Origin: a virus | Direction: 5' to 3' (one strand) | IMG/VR virus record: IMGVR_UViG_3300021957_000309 | Coordinates: 1 to 23,611 of that record | DNA length: 23,611 bases | In this document: positions 1 through 5,806 of the stretch, one piece after another | Position numbering within the stretch: position 1 is the first letter of the stretch | How the letters are laid out: every line of letters begins with the position of its first letter | The notes under the pieces: generated by a model | The model's input: the letters and a program-made list of their open reading frames with translations, nothing else | The model's database searches: none | What the model was told of the DNA's origin: nothing | Position numbers and translations under genes: made by a program

Positions 1-10
1 ATTTTATTTT

Positions 11-39
11 TTGCATTGTAATTGTTTTTAAGTTATATA
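11..39 (+). promoter_or_regulatory. Possible sigma70-like promoter
   Basis: TTGCAT (11-16) is followed after 17 bases by TATATA (34-39), close to -35/-10 consensus spacing. The surrounding DNA is about 85% A+T, so such matches are expected by chance. No Bacteroidetes-type promoter (TTTG near -33, TAnnTTTG near -7) was clear. It would transcribe into the hairpin and island. Confidence 0.18.
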
Positions 40-96
40 TATTATCTAAATAAGTTCGTATTAATGATGTATAGCAAATAGGATCCGGGGTTATTT

Positions 97-128
97 GGAG
101 AGCGTTGAGCTGGTGTTGCTCCGCTCCC
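97..128. other. Strong imperfect GC-rich hairpin
   Basis: GG (97-98), GAGCG (100-104) and GAGC (107-110) pair in order with CC (127-128), CGCTC (122-126) and GCTC (118-121). This gives 11 base pairs, with a one-base A bulge, a two-base TT bulge and a 7-base loop (111-117). No T-run follows on the + strand, so it is not a classical intrinsic terminator. A structured RNA leader, protein-binding stem or packaging/replication element is possible. Confidence 0.55.
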
Positions 129-146
129 ACGGTCCCCGTCCCGACC

Positions 147-230
147 CTAGTCATCAGAGTCTGTGTCCAGCCCATCAACGTACGTGTCGTACTTCCAGGC
201 TATCAGTGCATCTATATCGTGTTCTTCCAT
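147..230 (-). CDS. Possible 27-aa acidic micro-protein on the minus strand
   Basis: An ATG at 230 (minus strand) opens 27 codons ending in TAG at 147-149. The product starts MEEHDID, has a central AWKYDTY and ends in the acidic tail DTDSDD, a composition that looks like a real small phage protein. The longer in-frame ORF from 407 has an implausible Cys/Trp-rich extension, so I prefer the internal start. It would be the only minus-strand gene in the window and it sits inside the GC-rich island. It may be chance. Confidence 0.25.
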   Translation of the reverse strand: MEEHDIDALIAWKYDTYVDGLDTDSDD

Positions 231-252
231 AGTAGTAGTGTTTAGTGTTATA

Positions 253-322
253 CGGTGACAATATCCGTGACTAACCGTGATAACACCGCATGACCAGACC
301 ATAACCAGAGTAGTACACCGCA
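253..322. repeat. Cluster of short direct repeats, some at helical-turn spacing
   Basis: C[CG]GTGA occurs at 253-258, 265-270 and 275-280 (12 and 10 bp apart). ACCAGA occurs at 293-298 and 304-309 (11 bp apart). ACACCGCA occurs at 283-290 and 315-322. Repeats 10-12 bp apart lie on one face of the helix, as in operators or iteron-like arrays. Each unit is short, so chance is not excluded. Confidence 0.35.
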
Positions 323-540
323 CAAACGTGCACGCAAAAGCTGAAAACACCACACGAAACCAGGGGAAACAGGGCCCGGTGGGGCTAAAATAATGGCTTC
401 CGGTCAAGGGCTATATCACGAAAAATACGTATATAATACAAAATCTCCATATATCTAAGTATGACAATAGCTTATATAATATATTAAATAGGATACTATC
501 GTCACATTAAACGTACTTAATTATACGTAATCTAATAACA

Positions 541-771
541 ATGAAACAAAAACTTAGTAAAAAAGCAGCCCTCGCAAAAAAGAAGAGAGATCTAGCGTAT
601 GCAATGACACCGAGAAGAAGAAAGATGAAAGCGGAGAACCAAAGACTGCGTAGAGCAGCAATTAAGGCTGGTAAGAATATTAAGGGGAAAGATTATGATC
701 ACAATACAAAAAAATTTATTTCGGTTAAACGAAACAGAAGCAAAACAAAAACGACTAACAACACAAAATAA
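541..771 (+). CDS. Small highly basic protein, unknown function
   Basis: The product has 76 residues and is rich in Lys and Arg along its whole length, with basic patches near KKAALAKKKR and TPRRRKMK. No cysteine, membrane segment or known domain is visible. The charge suggests nucleic-acid binding, as in small phage DNA-binding or head-internal proteins, but this is inference from composition. The ATG follows the A/T-rich TAATAACA with no Shine-Dalgarno. The stop overlaps the next start (TAATG at 769-773), implying translational coupling to the fibre gene. It is the first gene of the long + strand train. Confidence 0.7.
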   Translation: MKQKLSKKAALAKKKRDLAYAMTPRRRKMKAENQRLRRAAIKAGKNIKGKDYDHNTKKFISVKRNRSKTKTTNNTK

Positions 772-1748
772 TGGCTAGAATACAGAACTATAACGCGGGT
801 ATTGTATCGGGAGATGACAAGATACTAGGGCAAGATGGTAGCAGTACTTCCACGTTTACTATAAATGATCTAGCTACATATATAAATGACAACTACCAGG
901 TGGTGGGAGGAATAACGCTAGGCTCATTTAGTTTAGTAACAAACGCCGCATCTGGTGATGGCTCACTTACTTATAACGCATCGAACGGAGTATTTACTTT
1001 TACACCAGCTGATGCTTTTTCAGGTTCTTATAATGACTTAACAAATAAACCATTCATATTTGGAGGTGATTATCAGCAACTAAGTAATAAGCCAACTATA
1101 CCGACCTATTTAACAGATTTACAAATCACACAGGGGTCGGCGGGACAATATCTACAATCGAACGGTGATGGTACTTTTACATTTTCAGCGGTTACAGGAG
1201 ATGGTGTAGGAATTCAACATTCTGATTTATCCATAACGACGTCGGCCGCTAACGCGGGAGGTTCGCTATCTTACGATGCGAATACAGGTGTATTTACTTT
1301 TGTACCTGCGGATATACCAACTGTTCCTACGGATATTAATCAATTAGCTGATTCAACAAACGTGATACCAGCTGACGTATCTGATTTAACCGATACAACA
1401 AACCTAATACCTGCTGCGTTCATCAACACAATGACTGCAACAGCAGCGGGCGGGGCTTATTATATAGACGGCAACATTAGAGCTGTAATAGTATTAGTTC
1501 CTGGGTTTACATATAAAATAGATACAAGTGATTCGAGTATGAGCAGCCACCCTTTTAAATTTTCAACCACATCAAATGGAACACACGGGGGAGGAACTGA
1601 ATATACCACAGGCATTACTACAACAGGTGTAGCAGGACAAGCAGGCTCGTATGTAACAGTACAATTGCAACAAGGACATCCAGTATTACACTACTACTGC
1701 AGCAATCATTCTGGAATGGGAGCAGGCGTAGCAGATTTAACAACTTAA
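771..1748 (+). CDS. Fibre-like structural protein with C-terminal cupredoxin-like domain
   Basis: The protein has 325 residues. Residues 1-45 (MARI...SGDDK..G.D...IND) resemble the N terminus of the 915-aa fibre at 6534, suggesting a shared virion-attachment domain. Two copies of a beta-rich repeat follow (GSL.Y....GVFTF.PAD, roughly residues 64-81 and 163-180), separated by YNDLTNKP/YQQLSNKP linkers; such repeats are common in marine phage fibres. From about 220 the protein changes to a compact beta-rich domain with His260 in SHPFKF and the motif Y-C310-S-N-H313-S-G-M316. The His...CxxHxxM order is that of type I copper ligands in amicyanin-like cupredoxins. Real copper binding is inferred only. 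The same CSNHSGM-like motif could be a structural fold conserved without metal. Confidence 0.7.
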   Translation: MARIQNYNAGIVSGDDKILGQDGSSTSTFTINDLATYINDNYQVVGGITLGSFSLVTNAASGDGSLTYNASNGVFTFTPADAFSGSYNDLTNKPFIFGGDYQQLSNKPTIPTYLTDLQITQGSAGQYLQSNGDGTFTFSAVTGDGVGIQHSDLSITTSAANAGGSLSYDANTGVFTFVPADIPTVPTDINQLADSTNVIPADVSDLTDTTNLIPAAFINTMTATAAGGAYYIDGNIRAVIVLVPGFTYKIDTSDSSMSSHPFKFSTTSNGTHGGGTEYTTGITTTGVAGQAGSYVTVQLQQGHPVLHYYCSNHSGMGAGVADLTT

Positions 1749-1760
1749 TAAATAATAACA

Positions 1761-1946
1761 ATGTTTGATTTAAATAATCCATCAGCCGGCAAGCAAATAG
1801 ATTTAGCTCTTGATAAAAAAGAAATTACTTGGGAAGAACACCAAGAAATGAAAAAAGAGTGGGTTGCCAATATGAAAAAAATCAGGGACGCAAGAGAAAC
1901 CCTGGTTGAGAACGAAATACGTATCGTTACTCATAAGAAAAAATAA
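1761..1946 (+). CDS. Small charged helical protein, unknown
   Basis: The product has 61 residues, is mostly helix-prone and ends in a lysine run (HKKK). It includes a charged middle, EITWEEHQEMKKEW. I recognise no family. The ATG follows TAATAACA, the same pre-start sequence as at 541. It lies 12 bp after the fibre gene and 28 bp before the next small gene, so it is probably part of the same transcript. Confidence 0.6.
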   Translation: MFDLNNPSAGKQIDLALDKKEITWEEHQEMKKEWVANMKKIRDARETLVENEIRIVTHKKK

Positions 1947-1974
1947 ATTTCTCTATAACCAATAATTAATAACC

Positions 1975-2259
1975 ATGACATATTTTTATTACAAAACCTC
2001 AACCCAGGGGAACCAAGTTTCTGAGGATAACAAAAAAACCTGGGAGCATATCTCTGATAAAAAAAATTGGAGAATAACTCAATTACCAAATGGGTATTAC
2101 CAAGCGGAATGTAAAGTAATCGATTCAGATGATAGCTGGAAAGATGTTACAAGAAGAGAAACAATCGAATCGTGTGAAGCTGCAATTGATGCTTCTATTG
2201 AACACTATAAGAAAAGATTGGATTTCTTAAAAGGCCCGAAGGTAATAAAAACATTTTAA
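1975..2259 (+). CDS. Conserved-looking phage hypothetical protein
   Basis: The product has 94 residues, is soluble and charged, and contains WEHISDKKNWRITQLPNGYY and a helical second half ending GPKVIKTF. The well-ordered central motif and short edge strands suggest a compact alpha/beta fold. I have the impression that similar proteins occur in marine phages but cannot name a function. No Shine-Dalgarno is present; the start follows TTAATAACC. It lies between fibre-related genes and the chaperonin genes. Confidence 0.65.
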   Translation: MTYFYYKTSTQGNQVSEDNKKTWEHISDKKNWRITQLPNGYYQAECKVIDSDDSWKDVTRRETIESCEAAIDASIEHYKKRLDFLKGPKVIKTF

Positions 2260-2285
2260 TAACCACTTAACAAAAATTTAATTTA

Positions 2286-3848
2286 ATGGAATATAATAAC
2301 CCAAGTGAGATAGTAAAAGATCTAGCATTCGGTTCGGATGCGAGAGATAAAATAATAAAAGGGATAGATAAACTGTCAAGTGCAGTCAAATCAACTCTCG
2401 GTGCATCGGGTAAATGTGTCATCTACGAAGATGGGATTGGAAAACCGGTTGTAACCAAAGATGGCGTAACAGTTGCAAACTCTGTGGTACTTTTAGATCC
2501 TGTAGAAAATATAGGCGCAACGCTTATAAAAGAAGCAGCCCAGAAAACAGTAAAAGAAGCCGGCGACGGAACGACAACTTCGACCGTGCTAGCTTCGGCC
2601 ATCTTAAAAGAATGTATAGCCCATGATAATGTAGATTTTAGATATATTAAAGAAGGCATTGGAAAGGCTAAAGAAAAAGTATTAAAATACTTAGATGAAA
2701 TTAAAATCGAAGTTACTGACAAAATGTTAGATAGCGTTGCATCTATATCTGCTAATAATGACAAGGAATTAGGAGGTATAATAGCAAACGCATATAAGGA
2801 GGTTGGTAATGACGGTGTTGTTTTGATGGAAGAGTCTGACGACGAGACCACGTACGTTGAAATCGTAGATGGAGTACAATTCGATTCAGCTTTAAAATCG
2901 CAACACCTAGTTACTGATAAAGACAAGAATAGATCAGTGCTCGAAAATCCTTATGTATTAATTGTAGAATCTGAAATACAAAATATAAGAAAAATACAAT
3001 CAATACTTGAACACGTTATAAAAGAAAAGAGAAGTTTGCTTATAGTAGCACAATTAGCTACTCAGCCATTATCTGCTCTTATAATGAATGCTGTAAAGGG
3101 TAACATAAAGGTTAATATAGTAGATTTGCCTGGTTTTGGAGCTACCAAAAGAGATACGATAGAAGATTTAGCGACAATAACCGGCGCAAAAATTATTTCG
3201 GAGGACTTAGGCGACGATTTAGATTTAATTAACCCTGATTACTTAGGTGAAGCAATAAAGTCCGTTACGGATGATAATAACACCGTTATAACTATAGACG
3301 GAATGCCTGAGGAAACTAAAGAAAGGATAAAAGCTGTAAAAAAGAAAATAAAAGAAGAAAAGAACGGCTTTATAAAAAAGAAACTTGAACAGAGATTAGC
3401 AATGCTTTCAGGAGCTGTTGGTATTATAAATGTAGGAGCAAATAGTAAAGTAGAGTTAAAAGAAAAGAAAGATAGAGTAGAAGATGCAATATATGCGACA
3501 AAAGCTGCATTAAGAGAAGGTATAGTGCCAGGTGCTGGTATTGCACTGCATAATGCTGCTGATAGTTATAAGACAGAAGTTGTAACAGAGCAAATATTAT
3601 TAGAAGCTATAAAATCCCCATATAAAACTATATTAGAAAATGCCCACATAAATTATGGGCCTAATATGAAAGAGGGGTGGGGTGTTAATGTTATAACAGG
3701 CCAAAATGTGGATTTAGTAAAAGACGGTATTATTGATCCTGTGCTTGTAACTAAAACAGCGTTAATAAATGCGATAAGTGTAGCCACTACAATATTATCC
3801 GCAGATTGTGTAATTTCAAATATAAGAATTAATGAGAGCGGTAAATAA
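2286..3848 (+). CDS. groEL: Phage-encoded GroEL (60 kDa chaperonin)
   Basis: This is an ATP-driven group I chaperonin subunit that would form the ring for protein folding in the host cytoplasm. It has 520 residues against about 545 in bacteria. The equatorial signatures are intact: KDGVTV (58-63), GDGTTT (93-98), SANND (155-159), VEDA with Asp400 matching the catalytic Asp398 of Escherichia coli, and EGIVPGAG. The apical domain keeps LPGFGATKRDTIEDLATITG. The segment after GVQFD (196-200) reads SALKSQHL where bacterial GroEL has the conserved YLSPYF region, so part of the substrate/GroES-binding surface is changed. The C terminus lacks the Gly-Gly-Met tail. It overlaps groES by 17 bp, forming an operon as in bacteria but with EL before ES, opposite to the usual order. 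Confidence 0.96.
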   Translation: MEYNNPSEIVKDLAFGSDARDKIIKGIDKLSSAVKSTLGASGKCVIYEDGIGKPVVTKDGVTVANSVVLLDPVENIGATLIKEAAQKTVKEAGDGTTTSTVLASAILKECIAHDNVDFRYIKEGIGKAKEKVLKYLDEIKIEVTDKMLDSVASISANNDKELGGIIANAYKEVGNDGVVLMEESDDETTYVEIVDGVQFDSALKSQHLVTDKDKNRSVLENPYVLIVESEIQNIRKIQSILEHVIKEKRSLLIVAQLATQPLSALIMNAVKGNIKVNIVDLPGFGATKRDTIEDLATITGAKIISEDLGDDLDLINPDYLGEAIKSVTDDNNTVITIDGMPEETKERIKAVKKKIKEEKNGFIKKKLEQRLAMLSGAVGIINVGANSKVELKEKKDRVEDAIYATKAALREGIVPGAGIALHNAADSYKTEVVTEQILLEAIKSPYKTILENAHINYGPNMKEGWGVNVITGQNVDLVKDGIIDPVLVTKTALINAISVATTILSADCVISNIRINESGK

Positions 3849-4083
3849 TTACATAATCATAAAAGGTATAAAAGAAGATCAGAAAACAGATTCTGGTTTT
3901 ATAATACAAGATAACACTGAATTTAGATATTTAAAAGGTCAAGTTATAAGCGTTGGTGAAAAAACAGAGGCTATAACACTTGATGATATTGTATATTATG
4001 ATAGGCACGCGGGACACGAGGTAATATTTGATGATAATACATACATTGTTATTAAGCAACAAGACGTGGTTATAGTAGAATGA
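3832..4083 (+). CDS. groES: Phage-encoded GroES-like co-chaperonin
   Basis: This is the lid subunit partner of GroEL, 83 residues against about 95 in bacteria. The N-terminal strand NNYIIIKGI, a mobile-loop region about 16-35 with SGFII at the place of the GroEL-binding GGIVL, then GQVISVG and DDIVYYDR, give the GroES barrel order. The C-terminal strand is DVVIVE. It is shortened at the roof loop. It overlaps groEL by 17 bp in another frame, and its stop overlaps the next start (ATGA at 4080-4083), so the three genes are probably translated together. Assignment rests on the mobile loop plus position beside groEL. Confidence 0.88.
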   Translation: MRAVNNYIIIKGIKEDQKTDSGFIIQDNTEFRYLKGQVISVGEKTEAITLDDIVYYDRHAGHEVIFDDNTYIVIKQQDVVIVE

Positions 4084-4520
4084 GAATAGAAGCTTCTGAC
4101 CTACGAGAATTACAACTTTTTAAATATTATAGGTTAGTAAGGAAATGGGCTTGTAAGACATACAAATTAACCGATGCAGACTTAGAACTTCTAATCTATT
4201 TTGATTGCATTGGTAGATTTACACGTAATGATTACATTAACGGTACTTACCTCATGAGTTGGGACAAAGCTAGATGGGAAAAACTACGAAAAAATGGCTG
4301 GATAGATGTATGGAGACACCGTAATCGCACTACAATTAAATATTCTATATTCCAAACTTCATTTAAATCAAAAAGATTAATTACACGCATTTATAATATT
4401 CTGCTGGGTAAAGAAGACATACCTATATCAGAACAAAATGTATTTTACAAAAACAAATCATATACCGATAAAGTTTTTAATAAAGCTATAGACGATATGT
4501 TAAAAGATCCAGAAAGATGA
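4080..4520 (+). CDS. Putative winged-helix (MarR-like) protein
   Basis: The product has 146 residues. The N-terminal half (ELQLFKYYRLVRKW, then TDADLELLIYFD and the RFTRNDY segment) followed by SWDKARWEKLRKNGWIDVWR and basic-aromatic strands fits a helix-turn-helix plus wing. Related proteins appear to be common in marine phages. A transcription regulator role is inferred from fold-like order only; no operator is identified. It starts on the ATGA overlap with groES and ends on an ATGA overlap with the next micro-gene, so it belongs to the same operon. Confidence 0.6.
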   Translation: MRIEASDLRELQLFKYYRLVRKWACKTYKLTDADLELLIYFDCIGRFTRNDYINGTYLMSWDKARWEKLRKNGWIDVWRHRNRTTIKYSIFQTSFKSKRLITRIYNILLGKEDIPISEQNVFYKNKSYTDKVFNKAIDDMLKDPER

Positions 4521-4570
4521 AAGATTTAATAATCCAATGGTTAATGACCTTAATACTAATACTTATATAA
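4517..4570 (+). CDS. 17-aa hydrophobic micro-peptide, possible
   Basis: The frame encodes MKDLIIQWLMTLILILI, almost all hydrophobic after residue 3, and could span a membrane. The start uses an ATGA overlap with the upstream stop, a typical coupled start in this window. It ends 2 bp before the next micro-gene. The size is below normal annotation limits, so it may be chance; its fit into the overlap chain is the main support. Confidence 0.35.
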   Translation: MKDLIIQWLMTLILILI

Positions 4571-4572
4571 TT

Positions 4573-4659
4573 ATGCCGGGAAAAACAAAAAAAGGAGGAG
4601 GCTTAAAAGTTAAGACTTCTTACAAAAAAAAGAATAAAAAGAAGAAGCATGGCAAATAA
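4573..4659 (+). CDS. 28-aa lysine/glycine-rich micro-protein
   Basis: The frame runs 28 codons, starting MPGKTKKGGGLKVKTSY and ending in KKKNKKKKHGK. About half of the residues are lysine. It overlaps the next gene by 11 bp in another frame. Similar short MPxKxxKGGG peptides seem to recur in marine phages, which supports a real gene. Binding to DNA, RNA or an acidic partner is possible from charge alone. Confidence 0.5.
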   Translation: MPGKTKKGGGLKVKTSYKKKNKKKKHGK

Positions 4660-4933
4660 AAAAGCCCCTTCTAAGAAAAAATCTCTTGGTTATTACAATA
4701 AAGCTAATAAAAAAGGTACCGGTGCCAAAGCAGGTGGGGGTATGTCTAAAAAGGGCGTTAAAAAATATAGACGTGATAACCCAGGAAGTAAGTTAAAAAC
4801 AGCGGTGACTACGCCACCGTCTAAATTAAAAAAAGGAAGCAAAGCTGCTAAAAGAAGAAAATCATTTTGTGCAAGATCAAAAGGGTGGACGTCTGAAAGA
4901 GGTAGGGCTGCTAGGCGTAGATGGAATTGTTAG
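4649..4933 (+). CDS. Basic protein with conserved GSKLKTAV / KRRKSFCAR / RRWNC motif
   Basis: The product has 94 residues. A Lys/Gly-rich N terminus is followed by DNPGSKLKTAVTTPPSKLKK, GSKAAKRRKSFCARSKGW and a terminal RRRWNC. Two cysteines (in SFCAR and WNC) could pair or bind metal. I recognise this C-terminal arrangement as a domain of unknown function found in marine phages and large DNA viruses. A nucleic-acid-binding or virion-internal role is inferred from charge. It stands in the centre of the lysine-rich micro-gene cluster. Confidence 0.75.
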   Translation: MANKKAPSKKKSLGYYNKANKKGTGAKAGGGMSKKGVKKYRRDNPGSKLKTAVTTPPSKLKKGSKAAKRRKSFCARSKGWTSERGRAARRRWNC

Positions 4934-4934
4934 T

Positions 4935-5048
4935 ATGAAAAATAAATTTACAAGTAAAACCGCAAAGCTTGCGCCACCGTACGATAAGTTAACAAAAGCT
5001 GATTTCGCTGTGTTAAGAGCTAAAAAGAAAAAAAAGAAAAAGAAATGA
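4935..5048 (+). CDS. 37-aa protein with C-terminal poly-lysine
   Basis: The frame runs 37 codons: MKNKFTSKTAKLAPPYDKL, then TKADFAVLRA, then eight lysines in a row at the end. The stop overlaps the next start (ATGA at 5045-5048). The APPxDKLTKADF core looks conserved in small phage proteins that I recall, without known function. The poly-lysine end is coded by mixed AAA/AAG codons, not a single A-run, which speaks for selection on the protein. Confidence 0.55.
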   Translation: MKNKFTSKTAKLAPPYDKLTKADFAVLRAKKKKKKKK

Positions 5049-5323
5049 GTGAATTAAGTGAAGATAGTAAGTTCAACGTAAGTATAAAAACCCTAGTTGG
5101 GATCGGATCATTACTATTAACATTGGCTGGAATGTATTACACACTTAAATCGGACATAGAAATTGCTAAGCAATTACCCGAGCCACCTGTTAGTAGAACA
5201 GAATATGATTTAAAAGATCAATTAATTAGAGAAACAATAATTTCAACTGAAGAGAAGGTTAATGCAAATTCAGAAAAACTTGATAAGATTGATGAAAAGT
5301 TATATGAAATAATTAAAAAATAA
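5045..5323 (+). CDS. One-TM coiled-coil membrane protein
   Basis: The product has 92 residues. One hydrophobic segment, about residues 16-34 (TLVGIGSLLLTLAGMYYTL), is followed by a Pro-containing stretch (LPEPP) and a charged helical C terminus, about 50-92, with heptad-like spacing. This layout suits a small inner-membrane lysis accessory or spanin-like protein. No lipobox is seen. Position three genes before another TM/coiled-coil gene and four before the holin supports membership of a lysis or envelope module; the exact role is not established. Confidence 0.65.
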   Translation: MSELSEDSKFNVSIKTLVGIGSLLLTLAGMYYTLKSDIEIAKQLPEPPVSRTEYDLKDQLIRETIISTEEKVNANSEKLDKIDEKLYEIIKK

Positions 5324-5325
5324 AA

Positions 5326-5640
5326 ATGAAAAAATTTATTACGACTCTACTTTTATTGTTTGCTTTAAGCACACAGGCACAAGACGTTACTGTTGTGCAT
5401 TTTAATTATAAATGGAACGCAAAAAATGATTATACTAAATTAGAATCTATTAAAAGAGCTTCTGTTTCAAAAGCACTTGTTGAAGAACAAGCTGCTGATT
5501 TACAGGCTAGTATTAAATCTGTACCAGTTATAATTATATTTAGAAGCGGAAAGCCGGTCGCTAGAATAGAAGCGGGCTTAAGCATGAAAATAGAGGCAAG
5601 ACTTGACGAGATTCAAGAGCTTGTGGATAGAAACAATTAA
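5326..5640 (+). CDS. Exported thioredoxin-fold protein lacking the CxxC
   Basis: The product has 104 residues. Residues 1-19 form a clear signal peptide (MKKFITTLLLLFALSTQAQ) with likely cleavage around 18-20. The rest has the order of a short thioredoxin fold: strand VTVVHFNY, helix, strand, then the cis-proline region SVP67VIIIFRSGKPV and the terminal GLS... helix. At the active-site position, where thioredoxins have WCxxC, it reads W30-N-A-K-N34; both cysteines are absent and the mature protein has none. It cannot be a dithiol oxidoreductase; binding or structural use is more likely. The family call is by motif pattern. It starts 2 bp after the upstream stop, with A-rich pre-start and no Shine-Dalgarno. 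Confidence 0.65.
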   Translation: MKKFITTLLLLFALSTQAQDVTVVHFNYKWNAKNDYTKLESIKRASVSKALVEEQAADLQASIKSVPVIIIFRSGKPVARIEAGLSMKIEARLDEIQELVDRNN

Positions 5641-5644
5641 TATT

Positions 5645-5806
5645 ATGAAATCAAAAGGACTAGGTGATTCGGTAGCTAAGTTTACTAAAAAAACAGGTAT
5701 TAAACATATGGTAGAAAAAATCTCAGACGGATTAAACATACCATGTGGCTGTGAGGGTAGACAAGATGCCTTAAATAAATTATTCCCATATAAAAACAAA
5801 AAATAA
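5645..5806 (+). CDS. 53-aa protein with C-terminal CxC motif
   Basis: I choose the ATG at 5645 because the upstream in-frame start at 5603 would overlap the previous gene by 38 bp, and similar phage proteins begin near KSKGLGDSVAKFTKKTGIK. The C terminus has IPC34GC36EGRQDALNKLFPYK. The CxC plus R..xLN..FPY pattern looks conserved in phages of Bacteroidetes; metal or partner binding is possible. Its stop overlaps the next start by 1 bp (TAATG). Confidence 0.6.
   Translation: MKSKGLGDSVAKFTKKTGIKHMVEKISDGLNIPCGCEGRQDALNKLFPYKNKK

Larger units (their letters stand above)
1..540. other. Non-coding leader region with GC-rich island
   Basis: This is the only stretch over 300 bases without an ordinary gene. 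Bases 1-60 are about 15% G+C and bases 421-540 about 22%, whereas 121-420 is about 51% by direct count and 121-180 reaches 65%. The island holds an imperfect hairpin (97-128), short direct repeats (253-322) and a possible 27-codon minus-strand ORF (147-230). A longer minus-strand open frame to 407 has a Cys/Trp-rich, non-phage-like composition in its upstream half and is not accepted as a gene. The region lies directly upstream of a long co-directional gene train, so control of transcription, replication or packaging is plausible. None of these is shown by the sequence alone. Confidence 0.7.

Noticed and set aside
147-407. 86-aa minus-strand open frame covering the GC-rich island
   Set aside because: The upstream two thirds translate to a Cys/Trp/Val-rich, low-plausibility sequence, and no relatives are recognised. 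Only the last 27 codons look gene-like and are listed separately.
393-458. 21-codon + strand frame starting MASGQGLYHEKY
   Set aside because: It begins like some small phage proteins but is very short, runs out of the GC-rich island and has no coupling to a neighbour. Too weak to list as a gene.
1-540. tRNA or CRISPR array in the intergenic region
   Set aside because: No cloverleaf with a T-loop GGTTCRA block was found, and the repeats are too short and irregular for CRISPR.
2423-2926. 167-codon minus-strand frame opposite groEL
   Set aside because: It is antisense to a strongly conserved chaperonin region and is rich in Ser/Thr, as expected for a shadow frame.
3630-3661. GCCCA/TGGGC hairpin within groEL
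   Set aside because: The stem is only five base pairs, lies in coding sequence and has no T-run; expected by chance.
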